This document shows positions 1 to 12,074 of a DNA stretch of 64,000 bases, piece by piece. This DNA is from Cryptomeria japonica (taxonomy: Eukaryota > Streptophyta > Pinopsida > Cupressales > Cupressaceae): positions 187,046,391-187,110,390 of the forward strand of contig NC_081406.1 in the NCBI RefSeq assembly GCF_030272615.1. The letters run 5' to 3'. The position numbers were made by a program, and so were the translations under genes. The notes under the pieces were generated by a model. That model was not told the origin of the DNA. It did no database searches and worked only from the letters and a program-made list of their open reading frames with translations. Each line of letters starts with the position of its first letter. Position 1 is the first letter of the stretch.

Positions 1-338
1 CATAAACCCTAACCCTAACCTTAAATCTATCTCTAAGACAAAGCTTAACCTTAATCCAAACCATAAACTTAAGTCTAACCCTATCCATTAACCTAAACCT
101 AACTACAATATAAAACCTAACTAGAATCCTAAAACATAACTCTAACCATAATCCTAAAGTCTAACCCTAACCTTACCCTAAAAGATAACCCTTATCTAGA
201 TATAATTTCAAAGTATTATATACCCCTAACTATATTATAACTGTAATAGTAACCCTACACCAAAACCTAACCCAAATTGTTCCCTAACTATGATACACCC
301 CTAACTGTAATTATAACCCTATCTATAACCCTATACAT

Positions 339-488
339 TGTTGGGAGTGGTTGTTATTGCACCAAAAGATTGACCTGTCAATGCCTAATACAACCACTAG
401 ACTTATAGAATCCATAAGAGAGGGTTAAGCCATGTCGCAAACATACCACTTTTGTTGCATAGAGACTAAGGGCGCACACCTTGCAACA
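339..488 (-). repeat. TRIM LTR (3' LTR in element orientation)
   Basis: This 150-bp LTR is the downstream copy when the element is read on the - strand. It begins TGTTG and ends CAACA. It aligns without large gaps to 543-692 with a modest number of substitutions, so the insertion is not very recent. Confidence 0.9.
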
Positions 489-542
489 ATCCCCCCTCAA
501 CACAAGCGGGGTTTGAGCCTGTGACCTAGCTTTGATACCAAT

Positions 543-692
543 TGTTCAGAGTGGTTGTCATTGCACCAAAAGATCGACCCATCAATGCCCAATACAACCA
601 CTAGACTTATAGAATCCATAAGAGGCACTTACGCCATGTCGCAAACACATCACTTTTGCTACACAGAGACCAAGGGCGCACACCTTGCAACA
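543..692 (-). repeat. TRIM LTR (5' LTR in element orientation)
   Basis: This 150-bp LTR lies next to the primer-binding site at 529-540 and is therefore the upstream LTR on the - strand. The short frame that runs through it on the + strand has no family resemblance and is fortuitous. Confidence 0.9.
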
Positions 693-2517
693 TACATAAC
701 CATAATCCTAACAATAACCCTAATACTAGGCCCTAACCCTAACTATAACACTAATCATAAATCCTAACCCTAACCTTGAATCTATCTTTAAGAAAAAACC
801 TAACCCTAATCCAAACCCTAAACTTAAGTCTAACCTTATCTATTAATCTATTTACCTAACTACTATGTAAACACTAACCATAATCCTAAATTATAACTCT
901 AACCATAATCCTAAAGTCTAACCCTAACCCCACCCCAAAGGCTAAGCCTAATCCTAACACTATCCCTAACTATTATATACTCATAACCATAATCATAACC
1001 CTACCCCAAAATCTAACCCTAACCCAAGCATTGTCCCTAACTATGATACACCCCTAATTGTAACCATAATCCTAACTATAAACCTAAACCTAACCATAAT
1101 CCTAACAATAATCCTAATCATATGTCCTAACCCTCATAATAAACCTAATCACAATGCAAATATTAATCATAACCCTAATGATAAGCCTAACCCTAACCAC
1201 AATATAAACCCTAACCCTCACAATAATCCTAATAATAACCATAACCCTAAGCCTAATCATAATCCAAACCCTAACCCTAACCCCAACCATGTGTGAACCA
1301 TAACCCAAACCATAATCCTAATTATAACTCTAAACCCTAACACTAATCATAATTCTAACCCTAACCCTAATCCTCAACATAACTCTAAACTCGATACTAA
1401 CAATAATCCTTATCCCTAATTTAAAACTTATCCCTATCCTTAAATTTCAACCCTAGCCATAATCCTAATCCTAGCCCTCACCTTAATATTAAGCCCAAAT
1501 TCTAATCATAATCCTAACCCTAATGATAACGATGATGTAAATTCTAACCAAAACCATTACCGTAAACCTAAAACCAGCCCTAACTATGATGTTGACCATG
1601 ACCCTAAACCTTAACCTTAACCTTATCCCTTACCCTAACCCAAACCCTACCCATGATGTAAACCCTAACAGTATGGATAATCCAAACTATGACCCTAAAC
1701 CTAATCCTCATCCCAATCATGATATAAATAATAACCCTAACCATAATCCTAACCATAACTCTAAACCCCAACCGTAATCAAAATCCTAACCATAACCTTA
1801 TTCTGAATGTTAACCTAACCCTAACCGTCACCCCAACCATAACATAATCCATAACCATAATCGTAATCCTGACCATAACCCTAAATATAAACCTAACGCT
1901 AACCCTAACAATAATCCCCAACTGTAAACTCAAAACCTAACCCTAACCATAACTCCAACCCTCATCATGAGGTAAATCCTAACCCTAACCATGATACAAA
2001 TACTAACCCTAACCCAAACTTTAGTCTTGATCATGATGTAAATCCTAACCCTATCTGTAGTCCTAATAGTAATCCTAAATTCTAACCCTAACCATAATCT
2101 TAATAGTAATCCTAAATCCTAATCCTAACCATAATTCTAAATGCAAGGTCCTAAACCAAACGCTAACCTTGATGTGAACCCTAATCGTAACCCTAACAAT
2201 GATGTAAACCTTAAATCTAACCATAATACTAACCTTAACCCTAACCCTATCCAAAGCCATAGTACTGACCATTAAATATTATTTTATACTCTCATTAAAT
2301 AAAGTCTAATATATATCTTACATTTTGATATATACTTCAATCTTGCAACACCTACATTTATTAAAAATAGTCTAAATGGATATATTTCTTATATCTCTAC
2401 ATGATAATATAATAACATATTAATATTATAATACTATAATATAATTCAATTCAAGAAAAAGATACTATATAATTATATATTGCATTTATTTTATGTTTTC
2501 CATGTCGCACGACTGCT

Positions 2518-2696
2518 ACTAGCAAATATGTCTTAAATTTTAATTTTATCTATATAAAATACACCGAGAGATATCCTTCTTCAGGCATCTATTTTTAATC
2601 AATTTTACACCCTAAATTGAAATAGACGCCTTGAGAAGGATATCTCTTGGCGTATTTTATATAGATTAAAATAAAATTTAAGACATATATGCTAGT
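2518..2696. mobile_element. MITE-like palindromic element with CTAG ends
   Basis: A long inverted repeat of about 65-80 bp per arm surrounds a short loop. The outer ends are ACTAG and CTAGT. The inner arm carries the motif GAGAAGGATATCTCTTGG. Related core sequence (GAGAAGGATACCTCTCGG) with CTAG ends occurs at 60518-60636, and a 36-bp remnant sits at 4046-4081, so this is a family. There is no coding capacity. It is probably a non-autonomous DNA transposon; the superfamily is not assigned. Confidence 0.7.
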
Positions 2697-3265
2697 TTAT
2701 TTATATTTGTGGTGGGATCATATATAATGTAGTTTTTAACTCAATGATATTTTACTAGTGTAATTGTTAATTTTTAGTATATATATGACATCTCTATTTT
2801 CAAATAGATTATGAGAAATTATTAAATTTTGAAGTTGTAACTTAAAATATATGTTTACAATAGATTGTTTTGATTTTTCTCCAATTAAATTCTTTATATT
2901 AGATGGTCCTAAATAAATAATATTGTTAAAGACTAGGAAATAATTGTATAAAATTCAAAAAATATAATTACAAAAATAAAACAAAAATCAATTTAAAAAA
3001 CCAAATCTTAACTTAAATCTAACCTCTTAAGAGGAAAAAAACTGACATTTTGAAAAGCCCATAAATCATAAAGCTCCATGAAAAAGTTAAATCTTTCATC
3101 ACCTCATTTAGCAAGTTATAATACACTTTATTATAAAGAGAAATAATTTAATAGATAATCTGAAATATCCTATCATTTACAACTAACATTATCATTTTGT
3201 AAGCTCAATAAGAAAAAAAGCTTTTTAATGAGTTTTGACTTATAAATCCGATTGTCAAAGATATC
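2697..3265. other. AT-rich spacer, no gene seen
   Basis: I see no ORF or RNA gene. The part from about 3100 to 3265 is an old, diverged relative of 11370-11790 and 26910-27190. It therefore belongs to the same ancestral duplicated block as the neighbouring two-TM gene, lying downstream of its stop codon. Confidence 0.6.
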
Positions 3266-3493
3266 TTAAAAACAGAAAGGAATTGCAAGCTCACATATAA
3301 AAGATAAGCTTCTGTTCAAACACCAGTTTAAGGTAGAACAATAATCAATACCGAGTCTCATATCATGGCATATAAATGAACACAAAAGACTTGTAGTAGA
3401 TACTGAAGCATTATGACTGTCATATTTCAGTTTCAACCAGTTTGTAAAACCAATGAACAAAAATATGTAATGCAAAATAGCAAGGTGTGAGTC

Positions 3494-3745
3494 TTAAAGG
3501 TTATTCCTTGGCCTTCGCCTATTTAAAGCCCTTCTCCACAATCCATCGTGTGATATAATGATAAAGCCAACAAGGGTGAGGATTCCTCCATAAAAGACTG
3601 TAAATGACACTGGCGAAACAGGTGCTAAGTAGACCAGCATGAAAAGTGTGAGGCCTATCTCTAACAGTGCCAAACCTGTCCATAGTTTAACTACACCTTC
3701 TTCAAACATCCTATTCATATTCATATTCATATTCCCCCTCTCCAT
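3494..3745 (-). CDS. Small two-transmembrane protein, 83 aa, unknown family
   Basis: The ORF starts at ATG 3745 in the context AAATATGGAG. It encodes MERG, an Asn/Met repeat and an acidic pair, then two hydrophobic segments (about residues 19-42 and 48-66), and ends in a basic tail (RRALNRRRPRNNL). A hairpin membrane protein with a cytosolic basic tail is a fair reading. Related copies are at 27444-27716, 59781-60026 and 62137-62382, with a dead copy near 12075-12350. The first 70 residues keep their pattern in the most divergent copy, which argues for a real protein. A TATA box lies about 70 bp upstream. This copy has one more Asn-Met unit than the 81-aa copies. I cannot name the function. 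Confidence 0.65.
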   Translation of the reverse strand: MERGNMNMNMNRMFEEGVVKLWTGLALLEIGLTLFMLVYLAPVSPVSFTVFYGGILTLVGFIIISHDGLWRRALNRRRPRNNL

Positions 3746-3812
3746 ATTTCTTGCTGTAAATAAGGGATTTTTATGTTGAGTGTAAGTATGTATTCATCAG
3801 TTCAACACTTGG

Positions 3813-3820
3813 CTATATAG
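3813..3820 (-). promoter_or_regulatory. TATA box of the two-TM gene
   Basis: CTATATAG on the - strand lies about 70 bp upstream of the ATG at 3745. The same box and spacing recur upstream of all related copies (12412, 27780, 60095 and 62063 regions), which supports a shared functional promoter. Confidence 0.6.
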
Positions 3821-4045
3821 TTTATCATCAAGGGAAGAAATACAAGGCCACAATGGTTGGCTTGTTTCTTTCATATGATATTAATTTCCTTAACTCAATT
3901 TTTTTTGTACAAATGAGTATTTTATATATATCTCACATGAAATATATACCAACAAAGAAATGGATTATAGTTCAATTAAGATTAAAATTTAAGTTCAATA
4001 AAAGTTAGGATTAAGGTTCAAAATCAATTCAATTAAGATTATATA

Positions 4046-4081
4046 CTAGCTTATATATATTTAATAATATATATAAGCTAG
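4046..4081. mobile_element. Remnant of CTAG-ended MITE (36-bp palindrome)
   Basis: The sequence runs from CTAGCTTATA to TATAAGCTAG as a near-perfect palindrome. The flanks match those of the longer copy at 60518-60636 (AGATTATATA on the left, TAGCAAT on the right). This is therefore the same insertion with its centre deleted. Confidence 0.6.
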
Positions 4082-6140
4082 TAGCAATAGTAGCGTGAAT
4101 TGGAAGACATGACATAAATTAATTTAGGATTAGGGTTTGCTTTGGGTTAGTTTAATTTTGTTTACTTAATTTTTATTAGGTTTCTTGTATGAATTAGTGG
4201 ATGATTGAATTTAGGGTTAGGGTATGATTTGGTTTAGTTAGGATTAGGGTTCAATTTAGTTTGGTGTTTAATTTTGATTCAAGTTAGGGTTCAATATGGT
4301 GTTACTGTTACTCTTTGATTTGGTGTAGTGATTGGGTTTGATTCATCTAGTGTTAGGTTTAGGGTTTGATTTGGTTTATTGTTTAAATAGATTTAGGTTT
4401 CAAGTTCAATTTTGTTATAAGGTTAGGCTATAATGGTTTAGGGTTAGAGTATAATTAAGTATATAGTTAGCTTAAGAGTTTTGTAGTTTAGTGTTTAATT
4501 TTGTTTCAAGTTATGGTTCAATATGGTGTTAATGTTATTCTTTCATTTAGTTTAGTAGCAAGATTTGATTTGATTAGAGTTAGGTCCAGGGTTTGACTTG
4601 GTGTAATTAGGGTTAGGGTTAAATTTAGTTTACTGTTTAACTTTTATAAAATTAGTTTAATATATTTATAAATTCTAACTTAAGTCTTATTAAAGGAAAA
4701 CTCAAATTGAAATGTAGCCAATATTGAAGTATATTCCTAATTTTATCATGGTTACTGTTAGGTTTCATTCACCGTTAGGAATATAGTTTAAATATAGTTA
4801 GTATTTAATTAGTTGTTGGGTTAGTGATACTTTTTGATAAGCCTTATTGAAAGGGTTAGGGTGAGTATTGGATTAATGGTGAGATTTAATTTACATTAAA
4901 AAAACAATTAGAGTTCAAATAGTCTTATGGTACAATTAGGATTAGTGGTAGGATTAGAATTTAGTTATTTTTTTATTAGAGTTATGGTTAGGGTTGAATT
5001 TGATTTAGAGTTTAATAATAGTTACGGTTGAAATTGGATTAGGGTTTAAATAGGGCTACGATTTAGTTACAATTGGGATCAAGATTATGCTTCAAATAGT
5101 CTTCGAGGTAGGGTTACGGTTAAGATTACAATATAATTAGGGTATGCGTTAATATTAGGGTTAATTAGAGTTAATTATATGTTTAATTTGGTTCAATATT
5201 TATGCTTAATTTGGCTTAGGATTTCAATTCAATTTGACTTAGTGAACTACAGTTAGGGTTAAATTTGTTTTAGTGCTAGTGTTAGGGTTTATAATTTATT
5301 TAAGGGTTATATTTGTTTTAGTGCTAGTGTTAGGGTTTATAATTTATTTAAGGGTTATGATTGAATTTGGTTTAGGGTTATGATTTAATTAGGATTTAGT
5401 TTAGTATTATGCTTAGTGTTCAAATAAATTTATGATAAGAATTCAATTTTATCTAGTACTAGAGTGGGGATTAGATATAGAATTAGGCTTAGGGCTAGGA
5501 TTGAAACATTAAGCGGAATTTAATAAAACTTTGGGTTCAATTTGGTTTAGTGTTTGGCTCAAGTTTAGGATTAGTATTCAAATTTATTTAGGGTTATAGA
5601 TCAATTTGGATTTTCTATAAGGGTTATGGTTCAATTTACTTCTGTGTTAGTGTTAGGGTTAAATTTCGTTTATGGTTAGGGTTTAATTTCGTATAGTGTT
5701 AAGATTAGGGTAAAATTAGGTATAGGGTTAGGGTTTAATTTGGTTTACTGTTCAATTAGGTTTATGTATATTCTTCAAATCGATTTAAGGTCAAGACTCA
5801 ACTTGGTTTATGGTTATGATTTAATTTGGTATGGAGTTAGGATTAGGGTTACAATAATTTGGTTTAGTTTTCAATCAAGTTAAGGGTTATTATATATTTT
5901 TTTTAGTTTTCAATTAGGCTTAAGATTAGGGCTCAATTTGGGTTATTGTAAAGGTTATAGCTCAATTTGGTTTAGTGTTAGGATTAAATTTTGTTTATGG
6001 TTAGGGTTTAATTTTGTTTATGGTTAGGGTTTAATTTTGTTAATGATCAATCTGGTTTAGGGATATGGTTCGAATTGGTTTATGGTTATGATTCAACTTA
6101 GTTTAGAGTTAGGGTTTATGGTTAAGACTTAATTTTTTAT

Positions 6141-6186
6141 AGGGGTAGGGGTAGGGGTGGGGGTAGGGGTAGGGGTAGGGGTAGGG
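6141..6186 (+). repeat. GGGGTA tandem run, G-quadruplex candidate
   Basis: Seven to eight consecutive GGGGT(A/G) units form an almost perfect short tandem block inside the degenerate array. Four or more G4 runs with two-base loops meet the standard quadruplex pattern. Shorter GGGGTAGGGG blocks recur near 6755, 7173, 19880 and 20300. Confidence 0.7.
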
Positions 6187-8703
6187 TTAAATTTTGTTAA
6201 TGGTTAGCATTTAAATTTTTAGTGTTTAGATTAGGCTTTAATTTAATAACGAGTTTAGGGTTTAGGGTTATGGTTCAACATGGTTTAGGGTTATGGTTCA
6301 ACATGGTTAAGGGTTATGCTTATGATATAATTTGGTTTCTAGGTAAAAGGCTTAATTTTGTTTATGCTCTATGGATAAGATTCAATTTGGTTAAGAAAAA
6401 TTAGGTTAATTTTTAGGGTTCAAATTTGGTTTGGATTTAGGGTTAAATTTAATTTATTATAAGAATTAGGGTTTAACTCAGTGGTCTAATGTTATTTTTA
6501 GGATTTGTAATTGTTTAAGGGTTACAATTACATTTTCTTTAGAGGTAGGGATAGGATTCATTTTCATTTAAGGTTAGGGTTATGGTTCAATCTAGTTTAG
6601 GATCAAGGTTAATTTTGGTTTATCATTAGAATTTAATTAGCTTTATGATTAAGAATCATTTTGATTTAAAATACGATTTTATTTAGTGCTAAGTTTGGTT
6701 TTTGGTTAGGGTTTAATTTGGTATTATTAGGTTTATGGTTAGAGTTAAATTGGTATAGGGGTAGGGGTAGGGTTAGGGTTTAAAATTTTAGTGTTTAGAT
6801 TAGGGTTTAATTTAATAATAGGTTTATGGTTTAAGGTTAAGGTTCAATATGGTTTAGGGTTATGTTTTATGATTTAATTGGATTTAGGGTTAGGGTTCAA
6901 TTTTGTTTACTACTATAGGGATAAGGTTCAATTTGGTTAAGGACAGTTAGGTTAATGTTTAGGGTTCAATATGGTTTATTGTTATCTTCAAGGTTGAATT
7001 TTAATTAGGTTTATGATTTAATTTGGTTGAATGTTCAATTAGGTTTAGTGTTAGGGTTTGGTTTGGTTTTGAGTTAGGGTTAAATTTAATTTATTATAAG
7101 AATTGGGGTTTAACTTGGCCTAATGTTTGTTTTGGGATTTGTGATTTGTTTAAGGGTTAGAGTTAAATTTTTATAGGGGTAGGGGTAGGGTTAGGGTTTA
7201 AATTTTTAGTGTTTAGATTAGGGTTTAATTTAATAATAGGTTTATGGTTTAGGGTTAAGGTTCAATATGATTTAGGATTAGGTTTTATGGTTTAATTGAA
7301 TTTAGGGTTAGGGTTCAATTTTGTTTACTACTCTAAGGATAAGGTTTGATTTGGTTAAGGACAATTAGGTTAACGTTTAGGGTTAATTATGGTTTATTGT
7401 TATATTCAAGGTTCATGGTTAAATTTTGTTCAATGTTCAATTAAGTTTAGTGTTAGGGTTTGGTTTGGTTTTGAGTTAGGGTTAAATTTAATTTATTATA
7501 AGAATTGGGGTTTAACATGGCCTAATGTTAGTTTTAGGATTTGTAATTTGTTTAAGGGTTAGAATTACATTTGCTTTAGAGGAAGGGGTAGGATTTATTT
7601 TGATTTAAGGCTAGGGTTAGGGTTCAATCTGTTTTATGATCAGGGTTAATTTTGGTTTATGATTTTGTTTTAATTAGCTTTATGATCAAGGATCATTTTT
7701 AATTAAAATAGGGTTTCATTTAGCACTAAACTAAATATAACCCTTACCCTAGACCCTATATAATAATGTTATACTATGGTTAATTTGTTTTACAATTAGG
7801 GGTAGGGTTAGAGTTTTGGTTTAATTTGGTTTAGGGTCGGTATTAAATTTGGTTTATTGCTCAATTTGTAAGGATTTGATTAAAAATTATAGTTATGGTT
7901 TTGATAAAAATATTAGACCTTATTTAATAAGCGTTATTATTTAATTCAGTTTAGTGTTCAATTTAGTTTATGAATATGATTCTAATTGTGTTATTATTAT
8001 GGTTCAACTTGGTTCACATGTAGGTTTTATAGTAAGGATTTAATTTGTAATAGAGTTAGATCTAGGTTTAGGCTTCAATTTGGTTCATGGTTAGGGTTTA
8101 ATTGTTGAATATTTAATTAATAATATTATTTTTTTAAATAATATTCGTCTTAACATACGATTAATAGAGAAAAATGAAAACTCTAATGAAGATTTTTTTA
8201 TTAGAGGTGATGATTACTATATTTAATTTAGGGTTAGGGTATGACATTGTAACATTGAATGTTTATTTTAATGATTGTAAAATCATATTTTATAATTTTT
8301 TAGTTAAGGTGCAATTAAAAGTTCAAGAAAAAATTATGTTTTGAATATTTGATTTATAATATAATTCTTTAAAATAATCTTTATCTTAGAATCTATTATT
8401 ACTTTTTTTAAGTGTTTTATTTGAATTAAAAGTGGAATGTGAACTCATTTCAAATTACTAACCTACCTTCTTTAAGAAAATAGAAAATAAATCTTTAAAA
8501 TAATCAAAATCTTTGTGAATAAAAATAAAAAATGCCAATAGAGATTTTTCTAATTAGAATCTATTATTATTTTATTGAAGTGTTTTATTCAAATTGAAAG
8601 TGGAATCTAAACTCATTTCAAAGTGCTATCCTACCTTCTAATAAATAAAGAAAAGAAAAAATAAATCTTTATAATGAGAAATTACCCTAAAACCAATTCA
8701 AAC

Positions 8704-8897
8704 GTTAAAAAATGAATCTGTGAGACATATAGAGCTAGGTTTATGGTTAGGTTTTAATTTAATTTATTTTTCAATTAGTTTTGGTGATGTGGTTGAACTT
8801 GTTAAAAAATGAATCTGTGAGACATATAGAGTTAGGTTTATGGTTAGATTTTAATTTAATTTAATTTTCAATTAGTTTTGGTGATGTGGTTGAACTT
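8704..8897. repeat. 97-bp tandem duplication (two units)
   Basis: Units begin GTTAAAAAATGAATCTGTGA at 8704 and 8801. The same doubled unit is found in copy B near 21607 and 21703, so it predates the segmental duplication. Confidence 0.85.
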
Positions 8898-9360
8898 GAT
8901 TTATGGTTATTGTTCAAATTGGTTTAGGGTTTATGTATATGGTTAGGATTGAATTTGGTATATGGTTACCGTTAGGGTTAGAGTTTAATAAAGTGGTCAT
9001 TCAAGTGTAGGTTTATTGTTCAATTTTATTTAGTTTTCAAATAGGTTTAGGTTTAGGGTTATAGGTAAATTTGGTTTAATATAAGGGTTATGGTTCAATT
9101 TAGTTTAGTGTTAGGTTTAAATTTGGTACCTTGTTAAGATTAGGGTACCTTGTTAAGATTAGGGTTACATTTTAAATAGGTTTAATGTTCAATTTAGTTT
9201 ATGAATATGATTCTTATTAGATTATTAGTATGGTTCAACTTTGTTCACATTTAGGGTTTATAGTAAGGATTTAATTTGGTATAGAGTTAGGTTTAGGTTT
9301 AGGGTTCAATTTGGTTCATGGTTAGGGTTTAATTGTTGAATATTTAATTTTTAATACTAT

Positions 9361-11340
9361 TTTTTCAAATAATATTCACTTTAATATATGATTAATAGAG
9401 AAAAAATGAAAATTGGTAATGAAGATTTTTTTTATTAGAGATGATGATTACTATATTTAAATTATTGTTAAATATATAATTTTACATTTAGAAAATATAT
9501 TTGAAGATTTTCAAAGAAAATTTAATAAATATAATCATAATCAGAGATCAATGCATACTGAAATCATAAAGTGTGGAAAATTCATGTTGTTAATAGATAA
9601 CAGTGTTGTTAATAGATAACAGTTATTTTAAGAAGAAAATTAAATGCTTGTGTCAATGGTACCTTACTTTCTGTCTTTCCGCGTTCATATTTTAAGACTT
9701 CTATCTGTTTTGAACAAGGTAAACTGATCAGTATACAGTATTTTTTTGTTCAATTCATATACACATATTAATGTGTTTGCCTTTCTCTCTCGAACTTTCT
9801 TTATAGACCAGTTGTTTTGGTGTAAATGTCTCCACATCTTCAACAGTCACACAACTACACACAACTACACAGAAGATTATTTGAATGAAACTCAATGTCT
9901 CTTTAATCTTACACCTTTACCCTAAAAATTTGAGATTATACACACAACACTACCTCAGTTCCTTTTGCAGCTCCTCATTGTTTTAACAATATTTTACAAA
10001 ATATTGTTAATGCAAAATATTGGAAAACAAAATGAAGTTTTAAGATGGTATTAATAGTCATAAGCATACGCTTGCAGAATTTTATATGAATAAACAAGTG
10101 TATTACATGACTCTTTTTAACAAATACATGAATACAATGTCTGCAAATATATAACTTAAATTTATGTGTGTAGAATTTCATATGTATAAACTTGGCTTCT
10201 AATCAAGTTTCAATGTACTGAACAAATCCATGGAATTCAGTAGAAACGGAAAAAATTTCAATGTACAAAAATCGAGCAGAATGGAAAAGAATCACATACC
10301 TCTGTCTCAAAAGGCCGTTGAAGCTGTGTAAAACAAAATTCGATTAAATCAAAATCACATACCTCTATTTCAAAAACACAAAGAACGTTGAAACTCTAAA
10401 ATCTTTTTGGAAATGAGTGGTGCAGTACGGTTTCTAAAATTTGTAATTACACAAATGAGTGGTGCAGTACGGTTTCTACAATTTTTAATTACACAATCTG
10501 GTGAAATCTAACGGTTTTGTCTAAATTATGTTATAAATTTATTATTTTTCGTTAATACTAGTTGTTTTATCAAATTATATTGGTTTTGACAAATTATCTA
10601 TTAATAATTGTTTTGATAAATTATATACCATCAAATGACCATCAAAATAAATGAAAACCTTCAAATGTTGACACATAAATTTGTTACAATTTTAAAAGCC
10701 TTTAGACTTAATAACCTTTTCAATCACCCAAACAAAATGAAGTTTCAATGATTGTGTAGCTGCAATAAAAAACCAATCCAAATAGCTTTCCAAAAGCATC
10801 AGTCGCTCTCACTGATATGACAAGTTCAATTCTTAAGCTATTGTACCCAACATATGAGCATCATAATCCAATCATTTAATGCACTGACAAGGTAGCAGTC
10901 TATATAAGAAAATTAAATGTTGTGATAAAGTAACTCTGCGCTTTCTGGGTGAGGAATAAAACAAAACTAACTCTGATAGATTGTAATGGGGCCACTGTTT
11001 TACAAAACAAAACTAACTCTGCGCTTTCTGGGTGAGGAATAAAATAAAATTAATTATGCTTTAAAGTGTTGACATAATAATTATTCACAACCTATATAAG
11101 AAAATTCCAAATTATCTTTTTCTTTTTAACTAAAATTTAAAGTGGAAACGCTTCAGCTTTACAAATTTTAACAAAAAATCACACATTACTATACATTTAA
11201 TTATTCCAGTTGAAATTCCCTGTTCGCAAGCTCCAAAACTCCTTATCTTTACAACAATCAAACAATCAAGCTCAAAAAAATTTGAATTGAGGGACTTACC
11301 CAAAAGAAAATTGTTGCAAAACAGATTCAACAATTATACT
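9361..11340. other. AT-rich spacer, no gene seen (copy A)
   Basis: No ORF of convincing length or family is present. The stretch is collinear with 22261-26865 of copy B after removal of the NASP retroelement. The intact empty insertion site (TTTCA, 10718-10722) is here. A short duplicated segment (TAACTCTGCGCTTTCTGG near 10931 and again near 11010) is present twice in A but once in B. Confidence 0.7.
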
Positions 11341-11700
11341 GCTTCAAAGAGAATCATTACAAAATAAACTACAACACACTCTATTATAAAGAGAGAATTT
11401 TATATAAGACTAAAAAAACTTGTCACTTGTAATTATTTTTAAAATAACATTACAATTATACTGCTTCAAAGAGAATCATTAAAAAATAAACTACAACACA
11501 GTCAATTATAAAGAGAGAATTTTATATAAGACTAAAAAAACTTGTCACTTGTAATTATTTTTAAAATAACATTACAATTATATTGCTTCAAAGAGAATCA
11601 TTCCAAATAAACTACAACACACTCTATTATAAAGAGAGAATTTTATATAAGACTAAAAAAACTTCTCACTTGTAATTATTTTTAAAATAACATTATAATT
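11341..11700. repeat. 122-bp tandem repeat, three units (copy A)
   Basis: Units start GCTTCAAAGAGAATCATT at 11341, 11463 and (as GCTTCAAAGAG) 11585. Copy B has only two units (26873 and 26995), so the copy number changed after the segmental duplication. Confidence 0.88.
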
Positions 11701-12074
11701 TGATTATCCCAATTGGAAAAAAAAAAAAGCTTTTCTGGCTAGTTTTGACTTATAAATCTGACTGAAAGAATTTAGTGAAAAAAATAGAAATTTCATACTC
11801 ACATAAAAGATAAGCTTTTGTTTAAAAACCAGTACCAGTTTCAGGCAGAATGAAAACCAATACTAAGTCTCATATTATGATATATAACATATAAATCAGA
11901 ACAATAGAAATCTAATGACTGAAAGTATTGTTACTGTCATGCTTATGTTTCAACCAATTTGTAGAACTACTGAAAAAATATCCAAGGCAGATTAGCAAGA
12001 TATTTTAGTCTTGAAGATTATTCCTAAGCCTTCTCATATCAACATTCCTTCTCCTTAAAGATTATTCCTAAGCC

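Larger units (their letters stand above)
339..692 (-). mobile_element. Complete TRIM (miniature LTR retrotransposon), 354 bp
   Basis: Two direct repeats of 150 bp each (339-488 and 543-692) both begin TGTT and end AACA and are clearly related along their whole length. They flank only 54 bp. On the - strand that interior begins with TGGTATCAAAGC (529-540), the usual primer-binding site matching initiator tRNA-Met, and ends with a purine tract (489-500). The element is bounded by the 5-bp target duplication TACAT (334-338 and 693-697). There is no coding capacity, as is normal for TRIMs, which depend on proteins supplied by other retroelements. It is inserted in the telomere-like array. Confidence 0.92.
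1..2270. repeat. Degenerate telomere-like array, C-rich on + strand
   Basis: The stretch is built from variants of CCCTAA, CCATAA and CCTAAT units in irregular order, related to the plant telomere unit CCCTAAA. Homogeneous telomere repeat is short, so this is a degenerate interstitial or subtelomeric array rather than a working chromosome end. Short open frames inside it are translations of the repeat and are not genes. It is interrupted by a complete TRIM element at 339-692. The orientation is opposite to the G-rich arrays at 4120-9360 and 19457-22260. Confidence 0.85.
4120..9360. repeat. Degenerate telomere-like array, G-rich on + strand
   Basis: Irregular TTTAGGG, TTAGGG, GGTTTAATTT and GGTTCAATTTGG units repeat for about 5 kb. 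Higher-order repeats are visible: a roughly 418-bp unit occurs twice (about 6735-7150 and 7153-7565), a 54-bp unit is doubled near 5260-5365, and a 97-bp unit is doubled at 8704-8897. About 8100-8700 is AT-rich non-telomeric DNA inside the array. No gene is supported. The part from 6352 onward is shared with copy B of the segmental duplication. Confidence 0.85.

Noticed and set aside
1-340. True chromosome end
   Set aside because: Pure telomere units are too few and variants dominate; only an array remnant is supported.
523-545. tRNA gene fragment
   Set aside because: Only the primer-site complement (about 12 bp) is present, without cloverleaf arms.
290-700. CRISPR-like direct repeats
   Set aside because: Two 150-bp repeats with a 54-bp gap, primer site and target duplication define a TRIM; there are no short regular spacers.
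1-2272. Small open frames in the telomere-like array (for example 1114-1308, 1586-1777, 2075-2272)
   Set aside because: They are translations of CCCTAA-type repeats (Val-Arg-Val, Asn-Pro-Asn runs) with no domain or conservation.
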